Shown here in pieces: positions 1 to 9,647 of a stretch of DNA of 51,918 nt. Source of the DNA: Acidimicrobiia bacterium (GTDB lineage Bacteria; Actinomycetota; Acidimicrobiia; Spongiisociales; Spongiisociaceae); the NCBI GenBank assembly GCA_009841105.1, contig VXMM01000030.1, positions 1-51,918 of the forward strand, written 5' to 3'. The position numbers and the translations under genes are program-made. The notes below the pieces were generated by a model. The model saw only the letters and a program-made list of their open reading frames with translations, was not told the DNA's origin and did not search any database. How positions within the stretch are numbered: position 1 is the stretch's first letter; every line of letters begins with the position of its first letter.

Positions 1-153
1 GACCCGTTGGGGGAGCCCGGTCCCCGGGGGCGGCGTTTTTCGCGCTCTTTGAATGAATCAGGACCATCGCCCTGGTTGTTCAAGGCCTGGCGTCCTGGCA
101 TCGCAGGCGGCGATTCCAGTTGAGGATCGTCCCTGCCGGTCGGGGAGAGGGGA

Positions 154-417
154 TCACGCCCTGGGTCTGCTATTCCACTCGGTCGGTGGCCGCTCCAGTC
201 GCCTATCCCATTTCGCGGACCATTGCTCGTACCAGTCCGGGTCGAGCAGTTCCACTTCGTCGATATCGAAGTCTGCCGGCAGGTTGATGAGGTCGGTTGC
301 CATGCCTGCCAGCGTGCCGGTTGGGTGTCTCCCGGAGCAGTGCGGGGCGGTTTGCACGGACTCGCTCACCGAGGCGGCAGGGGCCTCCGAAGCCACGGGT
401 GGGTCGTTCTCGGGCAC
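154..417 (-). CDS. small acidic protein of unknown function, divergent from the ATP synthase operon
   Basis: An 87-residue product starts at a GTG that has a strong ribosome-binding site (AGGAGG, six bases upstream). An internal ATG at 303 would give a 49-residue form beginning MATDLINLPADF. The C-terminal half is acidic and then rich in Trp and Arg (DPDWYEQW, KWDRRLERPP). I see no signal peptide, membrane segment or Cys motif. It runs divergently from atpZ and shares the 182-base intergenic region with it. I do not recognise a family. The good Shine-Dalgarno sequence and the sensible protein-like composition are the only reasons to call it a gene. Confidence 0.5.
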   Translation of the reverse strand: MPENDPPVASEAPAASVSESVQTAPHCSGRHPTGTLAGMATDLINLPADFDIDEVELLDPDWYEQWSAKWDRRLERPPTEWNSRPRA

Positions 418-561
418 GCGTAGCCTCCTCGGCCTGCGATGTGATACCCAATGTAATGGAAGTACAGCACCTGCTGCGTAGTCGGCTCTCTTGTGGGCCT
501 GGGCTGCGCCGGGCTCGGTCCCGAGCAGCACGCGCGCTCAAGAACATTCGCTCTGACCAGA

Positions 562-591
562 TTGTGAGCGGGATCACAAGCGGGCTACCAT
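562..591 (+). promoter_or_regulatory. CRP/FNR-type palindrome overlapping a candidate atp promoter
   Basis: Positions 562-579 read TTGTGAGCGGGATCACAA, a perfect 6-bp inverted repeat spaced by six bases. It matches the CRP-family consensus TGTGA-N6-TCACA. A weak promoter can be drawn with TTGTGA (562-567) as -35 and TACCAT (586-591) as -10, spacing 18. This would start transcription close to the atpZ ATG at 600, a near-leaderless arrangement. The palindrome is seen directly. The promoter and regulator binding are inferred. Confidence 0.5.
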
Positions 592-599
592 CCGGGCTG

Positions 600-902
600 A
601 TGCCCGAGCCCGTCGGACAGCACCACTCCCAAGCGGAAACTCCCGGGTCACCTGCGGATTCAGCCCTCCGGACAGCACATGCCGGGGTTACCTCTGCGGT
701 GGCTGACGGATGGGTTGTGGGAGGCTCCTTCTTCGGTTCGATAATGGCCGGCACCCTGTTGGGCTGGCTTGCTGATCGATGGCTCGACACCGAGCCTTGG
801 CTAATCGTGGCTGGCATCGTCCTGGGATCCGTCAACGGGTTCTACCGCCTGTGGATGGTGGGCAGGGTCCCCACCGGGAAGCAGCCCGTTGCCGGCCGCT
901 GA
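600..902 (+). CDS. atpZ: AtpZ/AtpI-family membrane protein of the F1Fo ATP synthase operon
   Basis: The 100-residue protein has a polar N-terminus of about 38 residues followed by two membrane segments (about 41-59 and 67-87). The signature around GSFFGSIMAGTLLGWLADRW and the Asp-Arg/Gly-rich hairpin is typical of the AtpZ ('ATPase gene 1') family. Members are encoded at the head of many atp operons and are thought to aid c-ring assembly or cation supply; this is family knowledge, not visible here. The first ATG after the palindrome was chosen, because upstream in-frame sequence does not look like protein. The next gene overlaps its end by 14 bases. Confidence 0.8.
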   Translation: MPEPVGQHHSQAETPGSPADSALRTAHAGVTSAVADGWVVGGSFFGSIMAGTLLGWLADRWLDTEPWLIVAGIVLGSVNGFYRLWMVGRVPTGKQPVAGR

Positions 903-1401
903 AACCCCCACGCATCCAGGCGGTCTGACCCGCCACGAGGTGGAGGACTATCTGGCCGGTCGCCCGCCCGTCGAACTCAACCTGGTGCGTTCCCTGCTGC
1001 GCCGCGCCGTGGTGGTGGGTCCGGTCGCGGTGGTGCTGGCCGGCGTCGTTAGGGGTGTCGATGGCGCCGTGGCCGCGGCCATAGGGGTTGTCCTGGTGGT
1101 CGGCTACTACCTGCTGTCGGGGGCGCTCATGTCCTGGTTGGCTAGGGTGTCGCTCGGGGCCTATCATGCCGGTGCCCTCTTCGGGTTCGTGGCGAGGCTC
1201 GGCCTGATAGTTGCAACGATGCTGGCGGTGGCAGCCCTCTTCGATGTGGATCGCCCGGCGCTAGGGCTGACGGTGATCGGGACCTACATGGTGTTGCTCC
1301 TCTGGGAGGCGGGGGCGCGCGGGAACCGGCGAACCAGGAGATCCGGCAAAGCGTGGAAGGCCGGGACGGCGAGCGGAAGGAGTGATCGATCGCATGGGTG
1401 A
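889..1401 (+). CDS. AtpI-like four-helix membrane protein
   Basis: The product has 170 residues. A TTG start is preceded by GGGAAG about nine bases upstream and overlaps the end of atpZ; other in-frame starts have no better site. A soluble N-terminus (HEVEDYLAG) is followed by four hydrophobic segments at about 38-54, 58-80, 96-118 and 124-140, then a basic tail rich in Arg, Gly and Ser. Topology and position between atpZ and atpB match the poorly conserved ATP synthase I (AtpI) proteins, which are proposed to help assemble the c-ring. The family assignment rests on context and topology rather than sequence identity. The 3' end overlaps atpB. Confidence 0.65.
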   Translation: MPAAETPTHPGGLTRHEVEDYLAGRPPVELNLVRSLLRRAVVVGPVAVVLAGVVRGVDGAVAAAIGVVLVVGYYLLSGALMSWLARVSLGAYHAGALFGFVARLGLIVATMLAVAALFDVDRPALGLTVIGTYMVLLLWEAGARGNRRTRRSGKAWKAGTASGRSDRSHG

Positions 1402-2218
1402 TGTGATGATTCTGGCGATCGACTGTGACCTCGAGGCCGAGGTGATATGCGCGCCCTCCGACGTCAACAGTCTCTTCGAGTTCACCACGCCGCTGTTCTC
1501 GATAGGCGGGTTCCACTTCACCCGGACCGTCTTCCTGATCTTCGCCGCCATGGCCATCGTCCTGGGGCTCCTCTACTTCGGCCTGCGCCGCGGGCAACTG
1601 GTCCCCTCCAAGTACGAGCTGGCGATCGAGAGCCTGGTGGGTTTCGTCCGGGACGACATCGCCAAGGGCGTGATCGGACCGGTGCACGGGATGCGCTACT
1701 TCCCCTACCTCCTCGCGGTCTTCTTCTTCCTGCTGGTGGGGAACCTCTTCAAGGTCACTCCGTTAATCAACTTCCCCATCAGCTCCAGGATGGCCCTGTC
1801 CGGTTTCCTGGCCATCGTCACCTGGGTGATCTTCGTGTTCGTGGGCTTCGCCAAGAACGGCTTCAAGCACTACTTCGTCGACGCCATCTGGCCGAAGTCG
1901 GTCCCGATCGGTATGCGCTGGCTGGTCGGGATCATCGAGGTGGTCTCGACCTTCCTGCTCCGTCCCATCACCCTGGCGGTGCGGCTGTTCGCCAACATGG
2001 TGGCCGGGCACCTCATGCTGACCCTGCTGCTCGTTTCGGGCATCCTGTTCGTGGCCGGCGTGGGCGACATCGGCCTCAAAGCGGGTATCGGAGTCATCTG
2101 GTTCGCCTTCGGGCTGGCCATCTGGATCTTCGAGTTTGTGGTGGCGGTGCTTCAGGCCTACATCTTCACCCTGCTCTCCGCGGTCTACATCCAGACCTCG
2201 CTGGAGCCGGCCCACTGA
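1394..2218 (+). CDS. atpB: ATP synthase Fo subunit a
   Basis: The 274-residue a subunit forms the proton half-channels against the c-ring in the cytoplasmic membrane. The C-terminal half carries the diagnostic LRPITLAVRLFANMVAGH, with the essential Arg (about residue 197) in RLFANM. Several hydrophobic helices precede it, and a final helix pair ends at LSAVYIQTSLEPAH. I chose the ATG at 1394 because AAGGAG ends 11 bases upstream; an in-frame GTG at 1382 would lie inside that Shine-Dalgarno sequence. It overlaps the upstream gene by eight bases, indicating translational coupling. Its length is normal for the family. Confidence 0.95.
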   Translation: MGDVMILAIDCDLEAEVICAPSDVNSLFEFTTPLFSIGGFHFTRTVFLIFAAMAIVLGLLYFGLRRGQLVPSKYELAIESLVGFVRDDIAKGVIGPVHGMRYFPYLLAVFFFLLVGNLFKVTPLINFPISSRMALSGFLAIVTWVIFVFVGFAKNGFKHYFVDAIWPKSVPIGMRWLVGIIEVVSTFLLRPITLAVRLFANMVAGHLMLTLLLVSGILFVAGVGDIGLKAGIGVIWFAFGLAIWIFEFVVAVLQAYIFTLLSAVYIQTSLEPAH

Positions 2219-2273
2219 CGGGCAGCGGGCCGGACACGTAAGCAAGTGGCCTGAGTACGAAACGACGAAATAG

Positions 2274-2566
<293 letters not shown>

Positions 2567-2567
<1 letters not shown>

Positions 2568-3133
2568 TGGTGACCTCGAACAGGCGATATATGGCGGCAG
2601 CGCCCCTGGTGGTGGCTGCCGAGGAGTCGGGGAGCAGCGGGATCGACCTGCTGCGGCCCGAGATCTCGGAGTTGATCGCGGGCGTCATCGCCTTCGCCAT
2701 CATCTTCTTCTTCGCGTGGCGATGGGTCATTCCGACGTTGAGCGCCACCCTGGCTCGCCGCCAGGAGGCCGAGCGATCACGCCTAGAGGCGGCCGAGAAC
2801 AGCAAGGAGGAAGCCGAGCAGCTGGCCTCCCAATACCGCGAGCAGCTCGCCGGCGCCAAGGACGAGGGGGCTCGCATCGTCGACGAGGCCCGCCAGGCGG
2901 CCGAGTCGGTGCGCGCCGAGACGATCGCCCGGGCCCAGCAGGAGGCGGACGACATAGTGGCCAGGGCGCGCGACGAGGCCGACGCGGAGACCGCTCGCGC
3001 CCTCGCAGAAGCGCGCACCACGGTGGCGAGCCTGTCGGTCGACCTGGCCGAGAAGGTGGTCGGACGCAACCTCGACCGCGAGGCCCAGATGGGCTTAGTC
3101 GAGGACTATCTCGACGAGTTGGAGTCGAGTTAG
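2567..3133 (+). CDS. atpF: ATP synthase Fo subunit b
   Basis: The 188-residue peripheral-stalk protein has an N-terminal extension of about 30 residues, one membrane helix (about 33-55, ending FFFAWRWVIP) and a long charged coiled coil (about 58-175) rich in Glu, Ala, Arg and Gln. The C-terminal LSVDLAEKVVGRNLD motif is typical of b subunits and binds delta. The start overlaps the atpE stop by one base. The gene is not fused to delta, unlike the b-delta fusion of mycobacteria. Downstream an inverted-repeat element starts at the last base of the stop codon. Confidence 0.94.
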
Positions 3134-3294
3134 TGGCCTGCCTGCGAAATAACTTGCCGCGCCCTGCTTGCCAGCGACACCCCTCGCTGCGTTCCGCCTC
3201 CTCAACGTACCCTGCGGGTATGCCTTCGTCAGCGGGCCTTGCGAGGTACGCCGCTGCCGGCGCATGCCGCGCCGCCATTCCGCAGGCAGGCCAC
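3133..3294. repeat. inverted-repeat intergenic element between atpF and atpH
   Basis: The ends are a perfect 14-bp inverted repeat: GTGGCCTGCCTGCG at 3133-3146 and its complement at 3281-3294. Allowing one mismatch the match extends to 18 bp (GTGGCCTGCCTGCGRAAT). The interior holds smaller palindromes such as TACCCTGCGGGTA. There is no convincing open reading frame. It resembles a non-autonomous palindromic element (REP/MITE-like) inserted inside an operon. Confidence 0.75.
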
Positions 3295-3299
3295 TTGTG

Positions 3300-3335
3300 A
3301 CCTGCCTGCACACCGCCATTCCACGGGCAGGCCAC
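3300..3335. repeat. short second unit of the atpF-atpH inverted repeat
   Basis: ACCTGCCTGC at 3300 and GGGCAGGCCAC at 3325-3335 form a compact inverted repeat. The right arm (3312-3335, CCGCCATTCC then GGCAGGCCAC) repeats 3271-3294 with about three mismatches. It looks like an internally deleted copy of the longer element and ends two bases before the atpH start. Confidence 0.65.
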
Positions 3336-3337
3336 TG

Positions 3338-3871
3338 ATGGCCGACGCACGGGTTCAGGGTTACGCCGCCGCCATCTTCGAGCTGGCCCGCGGCGAGGGT
3401 GTGCTGGAGCGGGTCGAGAACGAGCTGTTCCTGGTAGCACGGGCGCTGGAGGGTTCCGACGACCTGAGGGAGGCACTCAGCGATCCTCGCCTGCCCATGG
3501 AGCGCAAGCAGGCGGTGATCGATGACCTCCTGGCTGCTCGTGCCCACCACCTGACCGTCGCATTCGTGAGCTTCGCGGTGGGGCTCGGTCGGGGCGGAGA
3601 CTTGATGGCTATAGCCGATCAGTTGACCGCCCGCTCGGCCGAGGCGCGCGATCGGGCCGTGGCGGAGGTGCGGAGCGCGGTCCCGCTGGATGATGAGACC
3701 GTCGATCGCCTGGCGCGGGCCCTCGCCGCGCGGATCGGCAACCAAGTGGAGGTCCGGGTGGTGGTGGACGAGTCGGTCCTCGGCGGTCTGGTGGCCCGGG
3801 TGGGCGACACCGTGATCGACGGCTCCGTCCGCACGCGTCTCGAACGGCTACGCGAGGCGGTGGCCGGATGA
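3338..3871 (+). CDS. atpH: ATP synthase F1 subunit delta
   Basis: The 177-residue subunit links the b-dimer stalk to the top of the alpha3beta3 head. The N-terminal helical domain begins [21 protein letters not shown], and the C-terminal part has the family motif [30 protein letters not shown]. The ATG at 3338 gives the normal length; an extended reading starting near 3239 would translate the repeat element. The inserted element has replaced the normal close spacing to atpF and leaves only a weak ribosome-binding site (GGCAGG), so delta translation may have changed. The 52-base gap to atpA is ordinary. Confidence 0.93.
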   Translation: MADARVQGYAAAIFELARGEGVLERVENELFLVARALEGSDDLREALSDPRLPMERKQAVIDDLLAARAHHLTVAFVSFAVGLGRGGDLMAIADQLTARSAEARDRAVAEVRSAVPLDDETVDRLARALAARIGNQVEVRVVVDESVLGGLVARVGDTVIDGSVRTRLERLREAVAG

Positions 3872-3923
3872 CCGGACCCGCACCCGACACAACGTCAACC
3901 GAGATTCAGGAGTGGAGTATTCG

Positions 3924-5456
3924 ATGGCTCAACTGACCATTAGTCCCGATGACATAACCGCCGCGCTCCGGGAGCATGTGGAGAGCTGGTCTCCCAGCCT
4001 CGAGCAGGAGACCGTCGGCTACGTGACCTCGGTCGCCGACGGTGTGGCACGGGTCTCCGGCCTCCCCAAGGCGGCTGCCTCGGAGTTGATGGAGTTTCCG
4101 GGAGGCCTGATCGGCGTGACCCTGAACCTCGACGAGGAGGACCTCGGCGTGGTTCTGATGGGCGACGCCTCCCATATCGAGGAGGGTGATGCGGTCCGCC
4201 AGACCGGGCACGTCCTCTCCGTTCCAGTGGGCGACGGGCTGCTGGGCCGGGTGGTCGGCCCGCTGGGCGAGCCGCTGGACGGCAAGGGGGACATCCCCTG
4301 GACCGAGCGCCGCCTGCTGGAGACGCAGGCGCCGTCGGTGGTGCAACGCCAGCCCGTGACCGAGCCGCTCCAGACCGGCATCAAGGCGATCGACTCGATG
4401 ACCCCGATCGGCCGGGGACAGCGCCAGCTGATCATCGGCGACCGGCAGACCGGCAAGACCGCCATCGTGGTCGACACGATCATCAACCAGAAGCAGTTCC
4501 AGGGCACTCCCGACGAGGTCAAGTGCATCTACGTGGCGATCGGCCAGAAGGCCTCGACCGTCGCCGAGGTGGTGGCCGCCCTCGAGGAGGCCGGCGCCAT
4601 GGAGTACACGGTGGTGGTGACGGCGGCGGCATCGGAGCCGCCGGCCCTCCAGATGTATGCGCCCTATGCGGGTTCGGCCATCGGCCAGCACTGGATGTAC
4701 AACGGGCAGCACGCCCTGGTCATCTTCGACGACCTGTCCAAGCAGGCGGTGGCCTACCGCGAGATCTCCCTCCTCCTGCGGCGCCCGCCGGGACGCGAAG
4801 CCTTCCCCGGCGACGTCTTCTACCTGCACAGCCGGTTGCTGGAGCGCTGCGCCAAGCTGTCGGACGAGATGGGCGGGGGATCCCTGACCGGCCTGCCGCT
4901 GATCGAGACCAAGGCCAACGACGTGTCGGCCTACATCCCGACCAACGTGATCTCGATCACCGACGGCCAGATCTTCTTGGAGACGGACCTCTTCTTCGCC
5001 GGCATCCGTCCCGCCATGAACGCCGGCATCTCGGTGTCGCGGGTGGGTGGCAACGCCCAGATCAGCGCCATGAAGAAGGTGGCCGGAACGCTCCGGCTCA
5101 ACCTGGCCCAGTACCGCGAGCTGGAGGCCTTCGCCGAGTTCGGCTCCGAGCTGGACGCCGTGTCGCTGGCCCAGCTGGAGCGGGGCCGCCGGGTGGTCGA
5201 GGTCCTCAAGCAGCCCCAGTTCGCCCCCGTTCCGGTCGAGGAGCAGGTGCTGGCGATCTACGCGGTGACCCAGGGTCTCTTCGACGACATCCCCGCCGAG
5301 GACATCTCGAGAGCTGAGCGAGAACTGCGGGAGTTCGTGCGGGTGCGGCACGCCCACCTGCTCGACACCATCAAGCGCACCGGCAAGCTCCCCGACGCAA
5401 GCACGCTGGAGGACGCCATCTCGGCCTTCAAGGACTCCTTCGGGGGAGGGGAGTAG
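3924..5456 (+). CDS. atpA: ATP synthase F1 subunit alpha
   Basis: The 510-residue nucleotide-binding but non-catalytic subunit of the F1 head has the P-loop GDRQTGKT at about 172-179. The signature [20 protein letters not shown] is intact in the C-terminal half. The N-terminal beta-barrel and the helical C-terminus (ending FKDSFGGGE) are complete. The ATG at 3924 has GGAG at 3914-3917, six bases upstream; an in-frame GTG at 3912 would lie within the Shine-Dalgarno region. Nine bases separate it from atpG. Confidence 0.97.
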   Translation: MAQLTISPDDITAALREHVESWSPSLEQETVGYVTSVADGVARVSGLPKAAASELMEFPGGLIGVTLNLDEEDLGVVLMGDASHIEEGDAVRQTGHVLSVPVGDGLLGRVVGPLGEPLDGKGDIPWTERRLLETQAPSVVQRQPVTEPLQTGIKAIDSMTPIGRGQRQLIIGDRQTGKTAIVVDTIINQKQFQGTPDEVKCIYVAIGQKASTVAEVVAALEEAGAMEYTVVVTAAASEPPALQMYAPYAGSAIGQHWMYNGQHALVIFDDLSKQAVAYREISLLLRRPPGREAFPGDVFYLHSRLLERCAKLSDEMGGGSLTGLPLIETKANDVSAYIPTNVISITDGQIFLETDLFFAGIRPAMNAGISVSRVGGNAQISAMKKVAGTLRLNLAQYRELEAFAEFGSELDAVSLAQLERGRRVVEVLKQPQFAPVPVEEQVLAIYAVTQGLFDDIPAEDISRAERELREFVRVRHAHLLDTIKRTGKLPDASTLEDAISAFKDSFGGGE

Positions 5457-5465
5457 CGCCCCGAA

Positions 5466-7793
<2,328 letters not shown>

Positions 7794-7794
<1 letters not shown>

Positions 7795-8069
7795 TGGTAG
7801 TCGCCTCGACCTCCATGAAGGTCGACGTGGTCTCCCCCGAGGCCGTGTTGTGGTCCGGCGAGGCCGAGTTCGTGGTGGCCAGAACAGTGGAAGGCGAGAT
7901 CGGCATCCTCGCCAACCACGAGCCCGTGATGGCGGCCCTAGCCGCCGGAACGGTCAACATCCAAGCCGGCGAGGACCGGATCCGGGCGACCGTGGGCGGT
8001 GGCTTCCTCCAGATCCTCAACAACGCCGTCACCCTGCTGGTAGACGAGGCCACACTAGAAGAGGATTGA
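7794..8069 (+). CDS. atpC: ATP synthase F1 subunit epsilon, short form lacking the C-terminal helices
   Basis: The 91 residues are read from the GTG at 7794, which overlaps the atpD stop and has AGGAAG seven bases upstream; the ATG at 7815 would give 84 residues but has no ribosome-binding site. The sequence covers only the beta-sandwich (MKVDVVSPEAVLWSGEAEFV to VTLLVDEATLEED). It ends where the two-helix C-terminal domain of the roughly 130-residue family members would begin. That domain is the regulatory brake in many bacteria, so the brake may be missing or altered here. Two decayed copies of this 3' end lie at 9121-9269 and 18113-18186. Confidence 0.9.
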
Positions 8070-8218
8070 CCCCCGGTCTGGAGGCGAACGGTGGTGATGC
8101 CGTCGTAAGCGAACCGCTCCCTAACGTCGGGTGGGAAGGGGTGAGCCGTTCCAGGTCTCTGGAGGGTGTCCCCAAAGAGGGTCTTGAAAAGGGTCCGGGG
8201 ATGGGGTACGTTGCCGGT

Positions 8219-8503
8219 ATGGAAACCAAGCAGGCACGCGAGCCCTCGCCCGACGAGGCGCCAAAGCTCTACGCCATATTTGTGGCCGGTCCCAACCCAG
8301 ACATGGATCCGGACCTGGCCGCGGCTATGGAGGAGATCCATCAGGCCAGCCTCAGCAACCCTGACAACTTCTACAACAATCCTAAGAAGCATCGGGAGGC
8401 GCTGGAGGGCCTGGGCCGGCTGCTTGATGAATGGCAGGAAGAGAATGGGGCGTTCACCGAAGAGGAGTTGGAGGCTGCCCGGATCAGCCTGTACGGGGAA
8501 TGA
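8219..8503 (+). CDS. VapB-like antitoxin
   Basis: The 94-residue acidic protein is encoded directly before a PIN-domain toxin, with an ATGA overlap. The C-terminal part LDEWQEENGAFTEEELEAARISLYG has the pattern of antitoxin tails that wrap around VapC toxins in actinobacteria. The N-terminal part (METKQAREPSPDEAPKLYAIFV) shows no clear DNA-binding motif to me. The ATG at 8219 follows a G-rich stretch without a strong Shine-Dalgarno site. The pair lies 150 bases behind atpC and before the first atpC remnant, so it is part of the accessory block. Confidence 0.7.
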   Translation: METKQAREPSPDEAPKLYAIFVAGPNPDMDPDLAAAMEEIHQASLSNPDNFYNNPKKHREALEGLGRLLDEWQEENGAFTEEELEAARISLYGE

Positions 8504-8895
8504 CCATCGTCCTTGATGCCGGTGCGCTCATCGCCATCGACCGCGGTAGCCGTGATCTGCTGTCCCGACTGCAAACTGCGTTCGCGAACGGCGACCGAAT
8601 CCGTGTTCCCGCCGGGGTGATCGGCCAGGTTTGGCGGGACGGCGGTCGCCAGACCCTGTTGTCACGTGCTCTCAATCGATGCGAGGAGATACCGCTGGAC
8701 GGTCGGGCAGCCCGATCGGCAGGACAATTATGTGGTCGGACGGGCACTCGGGATGTGATCGACGCTTCGGTTGCGGTTGCCGTCGGTGAGTCGAGGGGTC
8801 GCGACAGAGAGGTCGTGCTCCTCACGTCCGACGCGGACGACCTGCGCACGTTGTTATCCGCCCTGAACACAGTTGCCCTGATCGTCGACGTGTGA
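8500..8895 (+). CDS. VapC-like PIN-domain ribonuclease toxin
   Basis: The 131-residue PIN-domain protein carries acidic residues at the expected places: Asp6 in MTIVLDAGALIAIDR, Asp85/Asp88 in DVIDASVAVA and Asp111-Asp114 in LLTSDADDL. VapC toxins cleave tRNA or rRNA with Mg2+ and are neutralised by the cognate antitoxin encoded just upstream. The ATG overlaps the antitoxin stop (ATGA), the usual VapBC coupling. There is no truncation. The exact RNA target cannot be read from the sequence. Confidence 0.8.
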   Translation: MTIVLDAGALIAIDRGSRDLLSRLQTAFANGDRIRVPAGVIGQVWRDGGRQTLLSRALNRCEEIPLDGRAARSAGQLCGRTGTRDVIDASVAVAVGESRGRDREVVLLTSDADDLRTLLSALNTVALIVDV

Positions 8896-8991
8896 GAGCT
8901 GCTGAACAACCCAGGATTGGCCCTTCTGTACCGACACGATGATGGAGGGCCGCTCGAGGTACGAGATGAGCCGTTCCAGTATGGGGCGGTG

Positions 8992-9111
8992 AGCGACCAC
9001 CTTGGTAGCCGATCCTTGGCATGGGTCGCACATCGGGGATACAGTAAGCCCCGAAGACCCCGGAACCGTCCCTGCTTTGGCAAACGGCCGGGGTTACGCC
9101 CTTCCGGGCCG
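8992..9111. repeat. dispersed repeat X, copy 1
   Basis: About 120 bp align without gaps over most of their length to 18280-18401. The best conserved block is CCCCGGAACCGTCCCTGC, then GGCAAACGGCCGGGGTTACG and TTCCGGGCC. The block can fold: CCCCGG..CCGT pairs with ACGG..CCGGGG. On the minus strand both copies can be read as similar peptides (ARKGVTPAVC, RDGSG, VRPMP). This copy directly precedes the first atpC remnant. Confidence 0.7.
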
Positions 9112-9120
9112 ACCACCACC

Positions 9121-9269
9121 AGCCCCCTGGTGGCACCGCTCGCTACCCGCATCGTGAACATCCAGGCCGGCGAGGACCGGATCAGGGCGACGGTAGGCGG
9201 CGGCTCCCTCCAGATCCTGAACAGCCCGGTCACCTTGCTAGTCGACAGGCAGACCTCGAAGAGGACTGA
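9121..9269 (+). pseudogene. decayed copy of the atpC 3' end
   Basis: The reading frame gives VNIQAGEDRIRATVGGG, then LQILN and VTLLVD, clearly homologous to the last 45 or so codons of atpC. A one-base deletion after GTCGAC shifts the frame; restoring it yields VDEADLEED and a stop, just like atpC (VDEATLEED). No start or 5' half is present. It ends at the TGA at 9267-9269. Confidence 0.85.
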
Positions 9270-9647
9270 AACTAGGGGTTCGACAGCCCAGAGAGACCGC
9301 GGGTCCGCCATGGGGTGGTTGGGGGCGCTGCCGCTCCTCCGTAGACATGAGCCGGTTCACCTCCGCGGCGGTGTCTATGGCTCGATGGGGCGAACCGACG
9401 AGCTCGAAGGCGCCGTCAGCCGAGCCTGGAATGCGTTGGTCGACACCAACTCGGAGCACCCCGTGTCTCAAGGGTGCCTTAAGCTATCCAGTCCGGGCGT
9501 CCTCGGCCTCCGAGCGAGTTTCTAACCCGAACAGGGCTGCGGCGGAGCAAGGGACCACATTCGGAGCCGACGTTTGGCGATGGAGGCGTGTCACGCGGGA
9601 TGCTATCGTGACGAATTACGTGGATGTAATTGACGAAGGATGAGAAA
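9270..9647. other. left edge of the low-G+C island, no gene recognised
   Basis: A minus-strand frame (9238-9471) contains protein-like text (FELVGSPHRAIDTAAEVNRL) without a start signal or a family I recognise; it may be a gene remnant. From about 9520 the base composition falls towards A+T, marking the left edge of the methyltransferase island. Confidence 0.3.

Noticed and set aside
1-153. GC-rich hairpin-like start of the window (GGGGAGCCCGG / CCCCGGGGG)
   Set aside because: The arms are short and G/C-biased and the T-run that follows is not positioned as in a terminator. The upstream gene is outside the window.
154-303. RiPP precursor interpretation of the small acidic gene (leader-like LPADFDIDEVELLD)
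   Set aside because: No modifying enzyme, protease or exporter gene is nearby, and the C-terminus lacks a Cys/Ser/Thr-rich core.
8822-9136. Minus-strand frame reading ARKGVTPAVC, similar to one at 18249-18779
   Set aside because: The similarity is explained by the nucleotide repeat X. Neither frame has a start signal, and one difference cluster (TTT/CTC) is non-synonymous. It is kept as a repeat, not a gene.
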